From Geothrix rubra (GTDB lineage: Bacteria > Acidobacteriota > Holophagae > Holophagales > Holophagaceae), in NCBI RefSeq assembly GCF_030268065.1, contig NZ_BSDD01000005.1, positions 2,156 to 66,155 on the forward strand: DNA of 64,000 nt, read 5' to 3'. The notes under the pieces were generated by a model that saw only the letters and a list, made by a program, of their open reading frames with translations, did not search any database and had not been told where the DNA came from. Numbering within the stretch: position 1 is the first letter of the stretch; each line of letters starts with the position of its first letter. Positions 14,750-23,130 of this stretch are shown in pieces. The position numbers and the translations under genes are program-made.

Positions 14750-16069
14750 TTGGATGTCCTGGCCCTGTCGCGCCTGCAATTCGCAGTCGCCACCTACTTC
14801 CACTTCCTGTTCGTGCCCCTGACGCTGGGGCTCTCCATGCTCGTCGCCATCATGGAGACGATGTACGTGCGCTCCGGCGACGAGGATTACAAGCGCATGA
14901 CGAAGTTCTGGGGGAAGCTCTTCCTCATCAACTTCGCCGTGGGCATCGTCACGGGCCTCACGCTGGAGTTCCAGTTCGGCACGAACTGGTCCCGCTACTC
15001 GGCCTACGTGGGCGACATCTTCGGCTCGCTGCTGGCCATCGAGGCCACGGCGGCCTTCTTCCTGGAGTCCACCTTCATCGCGGTGTGGTTCTTCGGCTGG
15101 GAGAAGCTCTCGAAGAAGGCCCACGCCACCACCATCTGGCTGGTGGCCATCGCGTCGAACGTCTCGGCGTTCTGGATCCTCGTGGCCAACGCCTGGATGC
15201 AGCACCCCACGGGCTTCGTCATGCGCCACGGCCGCGCCGAGCTGGCGGATTTCGTGGCCGTCATCACCCAGAAGTTCGCCATCCTGGAGTTCATCCACAC
15301 CCTGGGCGGCGCCTACCTGACGGCGGGCTTCTTCGTGCTGGGCATCTCCGCCTGGCACCTGGTCCGGAAGCAGGAGACGGCGTTCTTCCGGAAGTCCTTC
15401 CGCGTGGCCGCGGTGTGGACCCTGGTGTTCGCGCTCTTCGAGATCGCCCAGGGCCACATGAACGCCGAGATCCTCAGCCAGGCCCAGCCCACCAAGCTGG
15501 CGGCCATGGAGGCCCACTGGGAGACGGGCCGGAACGTGCCCATGAACCTCATCGCCTGGCCCGACGCCGCCCACGAGCGAAACGCCGTGCAGGGCCTTTC
15601 CGTGCCCAGCGGCCTCAGCCTGCTGGCCACCTACTCCACGAACGGCGAGGTGAAGGGACTGAAGGACTACCCGGCCGCCGAGCGCCCGCCGGTGCTGCCG
15701 GTCTTCCTGAGCTTCCGGGCCATGGTGGGCCTGGCCTTCCTCTTCCTGGCCGTGGGCCTCTGGGCCTTCCTCAAGCGCCACACCATCACCGAGCAGTCCC
15801 GGTTCCTGAAGGTGCTGCCCTGGCTGATCCCGCTGCCCTACCTGGCCAACGAGCTGGGCTGGACCATCGCGGAGCTGGGCCGCCAGCCCTGGATCGTCTA
15901 CGGCCTGATGAAGACCTCCGACGCGGTGTCGCCCCTCTCCACCGGGCAGGTGGGCACGTCCCTGGTGGCCTTCTTCCTGGTCTACGCGCTGCTGGGCGCC
16001 GTGGACTTCTACCTGCTGTTCACCTTCGCCCGCAAGGGCCCCGAGGCCGCGCCCGCGGCGGCGAAGTAG
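14750..16069 (+). CDS. cydA: Cytochrome bd ubiquinol oxidase subunit I
   Basis: 439 residues starting from a TTG that has aaaggaggac just upstream, which decides the start. It carries the heme ligands of CydA: H18 (YFHFLFVPLTLG), H183 (EFIHTLGG) and M387 (YGLMKTSDAVSP), along with the GRQPW motif and about nine membrane segments. The protein is short because it has the small Q-loop type, as in many non-proteobacterial oxidases. It reduces O2 to water with quinol at low oxygen and tolerates NO and sulfide, which suits the rest of this window. cydB follows after nine bases. Confidence 0.97.
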   Translation: MDVLALSRLQFAVATYFHFLFVPLTLGLSMLVAIMETMYVRSGDEDYKRMTKFWGKLFLINFAVGIVTGLTLEFQFGTNWSRYSAYVGDIFGSLLAIEATAAFFLESTFIAVWFFGWEKLSKKAHATTIWLVAIASNVSAFWILVANAWMQHPTGFVMRHGRAELADFVAVITQKFAILEFIHTLGGAYLTAGFFVLGISAWHLVRKQETAFFRKSFRVAAVWTLVFALFEIAQGHMNAEILSQAQPTKLAAMEAHWETGRNVPMNLIAWPDAAHERNAVQGLSVPSGLSLLATYSTNGEVKGLKDYPAAERPPVLPVFLSFRAMVGLAFLFLAVGLWAFLKRHTITEQSRFLKVLPWLIPLPYLANELGWTIAELGRQPWIVYGLMKTSDAVSPLSTGQVGTSLVAFFLVYALLGAVDFYLLFTFARKGPEAAPAAAK

Positions 16070-16078
16070 GAGGCGACG

Positions 16079-17104
16079 ATGTTCGAGACCATCTGGTTCG
16101 TGATCTGGGGCGTGGCCTGGGCCGTCTACTTCATGCTCGACGGCTTCGACCTGGGGCTGGGCACGCTGTTCCCCTTCCTCGCGAAGGACGAGACAGAGAA
16201 GCGCATCCTCGTGAACGCCATGGGCCCCTTCTGGGACGGCAACGAGGTGTGGCTCATCACGGCGGGCGGCGTGACCTTCGCGGCCTTCCCGAGGGCCTAC
16301 GCCATCATGTTCTCCGGCCTCTACACGCCGCTGATGCTGCTGCTCTTCGCGCTCATCCTGCGGGGCGTGGCCTTCGAGTTCCGAAACAAGGTGGACAGCG
16401 CCCCCTGGCGCGCCACCTGGGACACCTGCCTGGTGGCGGGCTCCTTCCTGCCCGCCCTGCTGCTGGGCGTGGCCTTCGCCAACATCTTCCAGGGCCTGCC
16501 CCTGGACGCCGCGGGCCTCTTCCACGGCAACCTGCTCACCCTGCTGAACCCCTACGGCCTGCTGGGCGGCGTGCTCTTCGTGGTGATCTTCGCGGTCCAC
16601 GGCGCCCTGTGGCTGGCCACCCGCACCGAGGGCGACCTGCAGGCCCGGGCAGGGTATTTCGCGACCTCGCTCTGGTGGGTGGAGGCCGTCGTGGCCGTGG
16701 CCTTCCTGGCGATGACCTGGTTCAGCACGCGGCTCTGGCAGCACGTGCTGGCGAAGCCCGTCCTCCTCGTGCTGCCGCTGCTGGCGGTGGCGGGCCTGCT
16801 GCTGACGCGGGTCTTCGCGGCGAAGGGCGCCTGGTGGAAGGCCTGGTTCGCCTCCTCGGCCCTCATCCTGGGCGCCGTGCTCTTCGGCGTGGCGGGCCTC
16901 TTCCCGGACCTGCTGCCCTCCAGCCTGGACCCCGCGGCCTCGGTGACGGCCTTCAACGCCGCCTCCAGCCCGCTCACCCTGAAGATCATGCTGGGCGTGG
17001 TGCTCTGCTTCCTGCCCATCGTCATCGGCTACCAGGTGTGGGTGTACCTGACCTTCCGCGACACGCTCACGGCGGAGAGCATCCGCAAGGGGCCCGCGTA
17101 CTGA
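16079..17104 (+). CDS. cydB: Cytochrome bd ubiquinol oxidase subunit II
   Basis: 341 residues with aggagg before the ATG. The start MFETIWFVIWGVAWAVYFML, then DGFDLGLGTLFPF and GPFWDGNEVWLITAGG are textbook CydB. Eight to nine membrane segments are visible. It is the structural partner of CydA in the inner membrane. No cydX-like small ORF or cydCD pair follows; a palindromic repeat begins at the stop codon. Confidence 0.97.
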   Translation: MFETIWFVIWGVAWAVYFMLDGFDLGLGTLFPFLAKDETEKRILVNAMGPFWDGNEVWLITAGGVTFAAFPRAYAIMFSGLYTPLMLLLFALILRGVAFEFRNKVDSAPWRATWDTCLVAGSFLPALLLGVAFANIFQGLPLDAAGLFHGNLLTLLNPYGLLGGVLFVVIFAVHGALWLATRTEGDLQARAGYFATSLWWVEAVVAVAFLAMTWFSTRLWQHVLAKPVLLVLPLLAVAGLLLTRVFAAKGAWWKAWFASSALILGAVLFGVAGLFPDLLPSSLDPAASVTAFNAASSPLTLKIMLGVVLCFLPIVIGYQVWVYLTFRDTLTAESIRKGPAY

Positions 17105-17206
17105 AAAAGCTGGAACCGCGAATGGCGCGAAGGGGCGCGAATCGAGGTCTGCCTTTCCATTCGTGTGACGTCGTGTCATTCGCGGTTCGTCGTTCAGGTC
17201 TCTGAA
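17104..17206 (+). repeat. Palindromic intergenic repeat, family B, copy 1
   Basis: Contains gctggaaccgcgaatggcg and further cgcgaat units, then the reverse set ending cattcgcggttcg. The arms gaaccgcgaatg (17113-17124) and cattcgcggttc (17177-17188) are exact inverted repeats. It starts at the cydB stop and matches the copy behind ompW in the same orientation. Confidence 0.85.
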
Positions 17207-17261
17207 TCCACGACATCCCTCCCCGGGGGATCCGCCCCCGGGCCTTCCAAGGAGAATTCCC

Positions 17262-17870
17262 ATGAAGACCTACGTCCTGCCGGTGGCCCTGGCCGCCGGG
17301 CTGCTGGGCTCTGCCCCGCTCCACGCCCAGGAGGGCCCCTGGATGGTGCGCCTCCGCGCCGTCGCCCTCCAGCCCGCCGACAAGTCCGACGCGGCCCCCG
17401 GCATCCCGGCCGACGCCATCCACGTCAGCTCGAAGACCATCCCCGAGGTGGACATCAGCTACTTCTTCACGAAGAACCTGGCGGCCGAGCTGGTGCTGAC
17501 CGTCCCCCAGGAACATGACGTGACCCTGGCCGGCACGAAGATCGGCACCTTCAAGGAGCTGCCGCCCACCCTCACGGCCCAGTGGCACTTCCTCCCCGGT
17601 CAGACCGTGGATCCCTACGTGGGCCTGGGCCTGAACCTGACGCTCATCTCCGACGTGAAGCTGGCGGGCGGGGCCCTGGACCTGGACAAGTCCAGCGTCG
17701 GCCCCGCCGCCCAGGCGGGCGTGGACTTCAAGGTGGCGAAGCAGTGCTTCATCAACCTCGACGTGAAGTACGTGCAGCTCCGCAGCGACGTGAAGGCCGG
17801 CGGCACCAAGGTGACCACCGTGAAGGTGGATCCCATGCTCTACGGCGTGGGCGTCGGCTACCGGTTCTGA
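17262..17870 (+). CDS. ompW: OmpW-family outer membrane protein
   Basis: 202 residues with aaggag upstream. A 22-residue signal peptide ends LHAQ. The mature part has the OmpW layout: VRLRAVALQPADKSDA, VDISYFFTKNLAAELVLT, LPPTLTAQWHFLP, VDPYVGLGLNLTLI, and the C-terminal strand ends in phenylalanine (VGVGYRF), which is needed for BAM insertion. OmpW forms an eight-stranded barrel with a narrow hydrophobic channel. It is flanked on both sides by family B repeats and follows cydAB, but the repeats probably separate the transcripts. Confidence 0.93.
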   Translation: MKTYVLPVALAAGLLGSAPLHAQEGPWMVRLRAVALQPADKSDAAPGIPADAIHVSSKTIPEVDISYFFTKNLAAELVLTVPQEHDVTLAGTKIGTFKELPPTLTAQWHFLPGQTVDPYVGLGLNLTLISDVKLAGGALDLDKSSVGPAAQAGVDFKVAKQCFINLDVKYVQLRSDVKAGGTKVTTVKVDPMLYGVGVGYRF

Positions 17871-17872
17871 GC

Positions 17873-17971
17873 GGAAAAGCTGGAACCGCGAATGGCGCGA
17901 AGGCACGCGAATGAAACGAGGTTGTTTTCAATTCGCGCCCATTCGCGTCATTCGCGGTTCGTGTTTCAGGT
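17873..17971 (+). repeat. Palindromic intergenic repeat, family B, copy 2
   Basis: Three units of about ten bases (gaaccgcgaat, ggcgcgaa, cacgcgaat) are mirrored by attcgcgcc, cattcgcgt and cattcgcggttc. The outer arms are 17883-17894 and 17949-17960, an exact match. The first 25 bases of the conserved core are the same as in copy 1. It overlaps the last codon of the convergent methyltransferase gene, so it may serve as a two-way terminator. Confidence 0.85.
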
Positions 17972-18745
17972 GTTGGAGGCGATGAGGACCAGGTCCTGGG
18001 CGGTGGGGCTCCAGGGCTCGCCCGTCATGCCGCCGAGGATGTCGTTCGCGGTGAAACCCGTGCGGGCCAGGGCGGCTTCGAGTTCCGCCCGGCGCCAGCC
18101 GCGGAGGACCACCTCCCGGGCCGCGACCAGCTCCAGGGGCGGCTCGGCGCCGGGGCGGTAGCGCAGGGTGGCGGGGGTGAAGATCACAGTGCCGTCGGCC
18201 TGGGGCGTCATGAGGCGGAGGAAGACCGTCTCGCCGTCCTCCCCGGGCCGGACGTTCACGGGGAAGGTGCGCTCGTTGCGGTCGAGGATGCGGTCGTAGT
18301 TCAGGAGCTGCAGCAGCACGGGGGCGCCGGGGGCCAGGCGCGACGCCAGGCCCGCCAGGAAGCGGTCCAGCGCCGCCTCCGTGGCGAGGTGGGGCAGGGT
18401 GTTGCCCACGCAGATCGCGCCCCCGAAGCCGGGATCCACCAGCTCCGCCAGGGCCGCGAGGTCGCCTTCCACGAAGCGGGCCGGGGGCAGGTCGGGGGCG
18501 GCGGGCAGGGCCTCTCGGGCGGCGGCGAGCTGGGAGGGCGAGGCGTCCACGCCCGTCACCCGGTGGCCGAGGGCCTGGAGGAAGCGGGTGTGCTCGCCGG
18601 TGCCGCAGCCCAGGTCCAGCAGGTCCAGGGGCGCATCCCCCAGCACGCGGCGGAGCAGGGGCGCCTCGCGCGCCAGCCGCGCGGGCCAGGCGATGAGGCC
18701 GCGGTAGTGGATCCGGCCGTAGGGATCGGGCGTTCCGGCGTCCAT
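17966..18745 (-). CDS. SAM-dependent methyltransferase, class I
   Basis: 259 residues. Motif I is LDLLDLGCGTGEHTRFL, then GVDASPSQLAAARE (acidic ribose-binding loop) and the later FVEGDLAALAEL, a standard Rossmann-type small-molecule methyltransferase. The substrate cannot be told. It starts one base after the stop codon of the DNA methyltransferase gene, so both are translated from one mRNA and may act on linked targets. Its stop codon falls inside repeat family B. Confidence 0.88.
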   Translation of the reverse strand: MDAGTPDPYGRIHYRGLIAWPARLAREAPLLRRVLGDAPLDLLDLGCGTGEHTRFLQALGHRVTGVDASPSQLAAAREALPAAPDLPPARFVEGDLAALAELVDPGFGGAICVGNTLPHLATEAALDRFLAGLASRLAPGAPVLLQLLNYDRILDRNERTFPVNVRPGEDGETVFLRLMTPQADGTVIFTPATLRYRPGAEPPLELVAAREVVLRGWRRAELEAALARTGFTANDILGGMTGEPWSPTAQDLVLIASNT

Positions 18746-18746
18746 G

Positions 18747-20021
18747 TCAGCCCTTCTGGAAGAGCACCACGCGGTTGCTGTTGGTGCCCTTGCCGTTGTT
18801 GGCCACGCCCCAGATGTGGGCGGTCTTGGTGAAGGCCTGGGCGTTCACCAGCACGCCGTGGGCCCGGAAGCCCGCGGCCAGGCCCAGGGGCAGCACCACC
18901 TCATCGAGCCGCAGCTTCCCGCCGCGCACCTCGCCCACCTCGAAGGCCACGAAGCCGCCGGGGCGGGTGACGCGGAACAGCTCGGCGAAGACCTCGGCCA
19001 TGGCCCCGGACCAGGCCGCCACGGTGCGGGGCGTGCTGAGGCCCCGGCCGATGGCCTCGGCGTCCAGCCCGTTGAACCAGCAGCGCAGCCAGTTGTCGCC
19101 GGCGTAGTCGACGACGTCGAGAAAGGGCGGGGAGGTGACGGTGAGCTGCACGGTGCCGTCCGCCAGCTCCGGCGTGGCCCGGGCGTCGCCGGTGAGGAGC
19201 TGCGGGTCGGAGGCGGCCAGGTTGCGGCGCTGGGCCTGGTCCAGGCCCCCGAGGAGCTGCCGCGTCTTCTTCAGGATGAGGGCCCGCGTGTCGCGGTAGG
19301 CCGGGGCCTGGTTCCGCCGCGCGTTGAGCTGCCGCTGCTTCTCGGCGGTGACGGCCTGGTTGGGCGGCAGGGTGTAGACCGAGAAGAAGCCGGGGCTGTG
19401 GCCCGTGAGGCGGTTGGTGGCCACCATGCGGATCCAGGCGTCCACGTCGTCGAGGGTGCCCCGGGCCTCGCGGTCCAGGCACCAGTCGCGGAGGCCGCGG
19501 ATCTCGGCCACGGTGTCCGGGTGGAAGAACATGGCGAGGTCCAGGCCGTCGTCGGCGCCCCGGCGGGGGATCTGGTCCAGGCGCGCGGCCACGGCCAGGG
19601 GATCGGGCGGCGCCAGCCGGGGGGCCGCCAGGATGCGCGAGAGGGGATTCACGTCGTTGGCGGCCACGCGGCGGCCCAGGAGGGCGGCCTCCACGGCGGT
19701 GGTGCCCCGGCCGCTGAAGGGATCGTAGACCCGGTCGCCGGGGTCCGTGAGGCGCGCGATGAAGTGGCGGGGGAGCTGGGGCTTGTAGCAGGCGCGGTAC
19801 GACACTTCGTGGAGGTTGGCGGCCTGCCGCTGGCGGGCGGTCCAGAGCTCGGCGGCGAGGCGCGGGTAGGGCCCGGCCGCGGTCGCCACCGTGTCCCACA
19901 CGGCCGCCGCCTCCGGGGCCGGCAGGAAGCCCGCCAGGAAGGCCTGCCGTTCCGCCTCCGCCATCCCCACCGTCATCCGCGTCTGCCCCTCGTCGAGGAT
20001 CCAGGATAGCCTGCTGGGCAT
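18747..20021 (-). CDS. Orphan DNA (or RNA) amino-methyltransferase
   Basis: 424 residues. Motif I is DPFSGRGTTAVEA (from D100), followed by the acidic NDVNPLS, and the catalytic motif IV is TSPPFLDVVDY (T296 onwards). The order motif I then motif IV, with 190 residues between them, is the reverse of the usual beta-class layout and places it in a permuted N4/N6-type group. The middle part (about 150-280) may recognise the target. No restriction endonuclease gene is near, so it looks like an orphan methylase with a regulatory role, or an RNA methylase. Its ATG overlaps the ATG of the kinase gene on the other strand. Confidence 0.82.
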   Translation of the reverse strand: MPSRLSWILDEGQTRMTVGMAEAERQAFLAGFLPAPEAAAVWDTVATAAGPYPRLAAELWTARQRQAANLHEVSYRACYKPQLPRHFIARLTDPGDRVYDPFSGRGTTAVEAALLGRRVAANDVNPLSRILAAPRLAPPDPLAVAARLDQIPRRGADDGLDLAMFFHPDTVAEIRGLRDWCLDREARGTLDDVDAWIRMVATNRLTGHSPGFFSVYTLPPNQAVTAEKQRQLNARRNQAPAYRDTRALILKKTRQLLGGLDQAQRRNLAASDPQLLTGDARATPELADGTVQLTVTSPPFLDVVDYAGDNWLRCWFNGLDAEAIGRGLSTPRTVAAWSGAMAEVFAELFRVTRPGGFVAFEVGEVRGGKLRLDEVVLPLGLAAGFRAHGVLVNAQAFTKTAHIWGVANNGKGTNSNRVVLFQKG

Positions 20022-22098
20022 GGCCCCCTCCCGATCCCGGCGGCACCCCGAGCTGACGCGCCTCTACGTGGCGGTGGGCCTCGGCGCCCTGATCGTGATC
20101 ATCATCCTGGGCTACAAGGCGCTGAGCGGGCGCATCGCGGACGCCGGCCTGGACGCCCCCTCCCGCTGGGCGCTCATGGCTGTGGGGGTGGCCAACGCCC
20201 TGGCCATCGGGACCCTGTTCTTCATCGTGGCGCGCAGCGTGGCGAAGCTCTACTTCGAGCGTCGCAGCGGCATCCTGGGGGCGCGCCTCCGCACGCGCCT
20301 GGTGCTCACCCTCTTCGTGGTGGGCATCGTGCCCAGCCTGATCCTCTTCCTCGTGGGCCGGAACTTCATCAACAAGAACGTGGAGCGCTGGTTCAGCCCC
20401 GAGACGGAGCAGGTGATCCGCGAGGGGAAGAAGGCCGCCGACGACCTCCGCGCCGCCAGCCGGGCCCGCCTGGATTTCGGCACCGAGCGCCTGCTGGCCT
20501 CGCCCTCGGACGACCCGGCCCTGATCCGCGCCGCGGCGGGCCTGGACCTGGTGGCCTACCTGGGGCCCGGCGGCGGGGGGACCGTGCGGTCCCTCGACCT
20601 GCTGCCCGGCCCGCCGCCCCCGGAGCTGGCGGTGTTCTCGGGCACCACCACCCAGCCCACGCGGGAGGGCGCCTGGCTCCTCCAGGCGGTGCCCCGCGGC
20701 GACGGCCTCTGGATCGCCGGGGTGTTCATCCCCCGGGAGGTGCAGGAGCGCCTCCTGGCCCTGGAGCACCGGTTCCGGGAGAGCCAGCAGATCCGCGCCG
20801 CCCGGGATCCCCTGCAGACCCTGCCCCAGAGCACCTTCCTGTTCCTGACGCTGCTCACCCTCTTCTTCGCCGTGTGGTCGGGGCTGGCCCTGGCCCGGTC
20901 GCTGTCGGAACCCATCCGGGCCCTGGCCAAGGCCGCCCAGCGGGTGGGGGCGGGGGACCTGGACGTGCAGCTGCCGGAGCTGGGCGAGGACGAGCTGGCC
21001 TTCCTGGCCCGCACCTTCAACGCCATGACCCGCGACCTGAAGACCAACCGGGCCGCCATCGAGGCCCAGGCCGGCCGCCTGGAGCAGCAGCGCGCCTACC
21101 AGGACCAGCTGCTGGCGGCGCTGCCCGTGGGCGTCATGAGCTGGCGGGCGGACGGGGAGCTGCGCACCTTCAATGCCGCGGCCCTGAGCTGGCTGGGCCT
21201 GGAGGGCTTCGACCCCGCCGAGTCCACCTGGGCCAGCGTGATGCAGCTGCCCCGCCTGGGCCGGCTGCCGGAGCTGGTGGCCCGGGTGCGGGAGACCCGC
21301 CGGGGCGTCCAGGAGGAGCTGCGCCTGGGCGGCGAGGGCGAGGGCCGTCCCGTGCGGGCGGTGCTGGAACCCCTGCAGGGCGGCGGCGTGCTGGCGGTGC
21401 TGGAGGACCTCTCCCTGCTGGCCCAGGCGGAGAAGCGCGCGGCCTGGCAGGAGGTGGCCCGGCGCATGGCCCACGAGGTGAAGAACCCGCTCACGCCCAT
21501 CCAGCTCACGGCCCAGCGCCTGCTGCGGCGGGGCCGGGACGGCCGCCTGGATGCGGCCTCCGTGCAGGAGGGCGCCGAGACGATCCTGGCCGAGGTGGCC
21601 AGCCTCTCGCGCCTGGTGGACAGCTTCAGCCGCTTCGCCCGCCTGCCCGTGCCCCAGTTCGCTCCCTGCGACCCCGCCGAGCTGCTGCGCCAGGTGGCCG
21701 CGCTCTACGAGCCGAATCATCCCGACATCCGCTGGCGCCTGGAGGTGCCGGAGGAGGCCCTCAGCGCCCTCTGGGACGGCGACATGGTGAAGCGGGCCCT
21801 CATCAACCTCGTGGACAACGCCCTGGCGGCCCTGGAGGGCCGGCCCGGGGCCATCGACCTCAGCCTCCAGGCCGAGGGGGACCGCCTGCGCTTCGACGTC
21901 GCCGACGACGGCCCCGGCGTGCCGGAAGCCGACCGGGAGCGGCTCTTCGAGCCCTACTTCTCCACCAAGCGGAAGGGCACGGGCCTCGGCCTGGCCATCG
22001 TCCGCCGCATCGCCCAGGACCACGGCGGCGATGCCCGCTACGAACCCCTGGACCCCGGCAGCCGGTTCAGCCTGGTGCTGCCGAAGGGGAAGGGCTAG
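20020..22098 (+). CDS. NtrY-like sensor histidine kinase
   Basis: 692 residues. The N-terminal third has membrane segments (VAVGLGALIVIIILGYKA, LMAVGVANALAIGTLFFIVA, LVLTLFVVGIVPSLILFLVG, then TFLFLTLLTLFFAVWSGLAL) with an extracytoplasmic loop. A HAMP domain follows (LARSLSEPIRALAKAAQRV), then a PAS domain, then the HisKA helix with phospho-acceptor H485 (RMAHEVKNPLTPIQL), and the ATPase part with N-box NLVDNAL, G1 DDGPGV and G2 GTGLGLAI. This is the layout of NtrY. No response regulator is next to it; the NtrC/NtrX-type protein at 33828-35207 is a possible partner. Its start overlaps the divergent methylase start by two bases. Confidence 0.93.
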   Translation: MAPSRSRRHPELTRLYVAVGLGALIVIIILGYKALSGRIADAGLDAPSRWALMAVGVANALAIGTLFFIVARSVAKLYFERRSGILGARLRTRLVLTLFVVGIVPSLILFLVGRNFINKNVERWFSPETEQVIREGKKAADDLRAASRARLDFGTERLLASPSDDPALIRAAAGLDLVAYLGPGGGGTVRSLDLLPGPPPPELAVFSGTTTQPTREGAWLLQAVPRGDGLWIAGVFIPREVQERLLALEHRFRESQQIRAARDPLQTLPQSTFLFLTLLTLFFAVWSGLALARSLSEPIRALAKAAQRVGAGDLDVQLPELGEDELAFLARTFNAMTRDLKTNRAAIEAQAGRLEQQRAYQDQLLAALPVGVMSWRADGELRTFNAAALSWLGLEGFDPAESTWASVMQLPRLGRLPELVARVRETRRGVQEELRLGGEGEGRPVRAVLEPLQGGGVLAVLEDLSLLAQAEKRAAWQEVARRMAHEVKNPLTPIQLTAQRLLRRGRDGRLDAASVQEGAETILAEVASLSRLVDSFSRFARLPVPQFAPCDPAELLRQVAALYEPNHPDIRWRLEVPEEALSALWDGDMVKRALINLVDNALAALEGRPGAIDLSLQAEGDRLRFDVADDGPGVPEADRERLFEPYFSTKRKGTGLGLAIVRRIAQDHGGDARYEPLDPGSRFSLVLPKGKG

Positions 22099-22190
22099 GC
22101 CCGCCGCCGCTCCCGGCGCCGGCGCAGCCAGATCCCCACGGGCCCCAGCACCAGCCAGGCCAGCAGGACGATCTTGAAGAGGGGCAGCAC
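22095..22190 (-). CDS. Possible 31-residue membrane peptide
   Basis: A small frame reads VLPLFKIVLLAWLVLGPVG then IWLRRRRERRRA and stops at a TAG that overlaps the kinase stop on the other strand. There is one membrane-length hydrophobic stretch and a strongly basic tail, the typical look of single-pass small proteins. The start is a GTG with ccggag six to seven bases upstream. It is convergent with the NtrY-like gene. Only the composition and the ribosome site support it, so it may be chance. Confidence 0.35.
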   Translation of the reverse strand: MLPLFKIVLLAWLVLGPVGIWLRRRRERRRA

Positions 22191-22245
22191 GGGAGCTCCG
22201 GTCCGGGGCCCCCAGCCTCTCACACCCGGGGGCTATGCTGGGTCC

Positions 22246-23130
22246 ATGGCGAACCTCCCGGTGGGCACCTGTCTCCTCGCGGGCTGCGGCTACGCGGGGG
22301 CGCGGCTGGCGCGGCGCCTGGCGGCGCGGGGCCCGGTGCTGGCCCTCGTCCGCTCGGAGGCCTCCGCGGCGGCCCTGGCGCGGTCGGGGGTCCCGGTCCT
22401 GGCCGTGGACCTCGACGGGGGCGAGGCGTTCCCGGTGCCCGAGGCGCTCGGGTCCGTGGTCTACCTGGTGCCGCCCGGCGGGGCCGGCGGCACGGACGGG
22501 CGCTTCCGGCGCTTCCTGGCGGCCCTGGGCGGGGCCCGGCCCGGGGTGCTGCTCTACGTGAGCACCACGGGCGTGTACGGGGACACGCGCGGCGCGGAGG
22601 TGGACGAGGCCACGCCCCCCGCGCCCGGGGACGACCGCGCCCGCCAGCGCCTGGACGCGGAGGGGCAGGCGCGGCGCTGGGCGGAGGCCCGGGGCGCCCG
22701 CTGCGCGATCCTGCGCGTGGCGGCCATCTACGGTCCCCACCGCCTGCCCCTGGACCGCCTCCGGCGGGGCGAGCCGGTGCTGCGGGCGGAGGACTCGGGA
22801 CCCGGCAACCGCATCCATGTGGATGACCTGGTGGCGGCCTGCGAGGCGGCCCTGGAGCGGCCCGTCTCCGGCGTGTTCAATGTGACGGACGGCTGGCCCG
22901 AGCCCATGGCCGCCTTCACGACCCGGGTGGCGGCCCTGGCCGGCCTGGCCCCGCCCCGGGAGGTCGGCTGGTCCGAGGCCCGGGACCTGCTGAGCCCCGG
23001 CCTGCTGGCCTTCCTCCGCGAATCCCGCCGGGTGTGCAACGACCGCCTCGTGCGGGACCTGGGCGTCGCGCCCCGGGATCCGGAGGCGGGCCTCCGGGCG
23101 AGCCTCGCGGAGATGGGGCTGGGGACCTAG
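22246..23130 (+). CDS. NAD-dependent epimerase/dehydratase (extended SDR)
   Basis: 294 residues from the ATG at 22246. The nucleotide-binding loop is LAGCGYAGARLARRL (GxGxxG type), with the ST-containing strand LLYVSTTGVYGDTRG and the motif ILRVAAIYGPHRLPL. The usual YxxxK is replaced by a weaker pattern around RLDAEGQARRW, which is the case for many YeeZ-like members. The role is unknown; related proteins act on nucleotide sugars or related compounds. It converges on the decarboxylase gene, and the two stop codons share the bases CTAG. Confidence 0.85.
   Translation: MANLPVGTCLLAGCGYAGARLARRLAARGPVLALVRSEASAAALARSGVPVLAVDLDGGEAFPVPEALGSVVYLVPPGGAGGTDGRFRRFLAALGGARPGVLLYVSTTGVYGDTRGAEVDEATPPAPGDDRARQRLDAEGQARRWAEARGARCAILRVAAIYGPHRLPLDRLRRGEPVLRAEDSGPGNRIHVDDLVAACEAALERPVSGVFNVTDGWPEPMAAFTTRVAALAGLAPPREVGWSEARDLLSPGLLAFLRESRRVCNDRLVRDLGVAPRDPEAGLRASLAEMGLGT

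Noticed and set aside
14708-17263. 851-residue frame on the minus strand across cydAB
   Set aside because: It lies opposite two certain genes, has the glutamate/glycine/histidine-rich look of GC-rich shadow frames and no domain.
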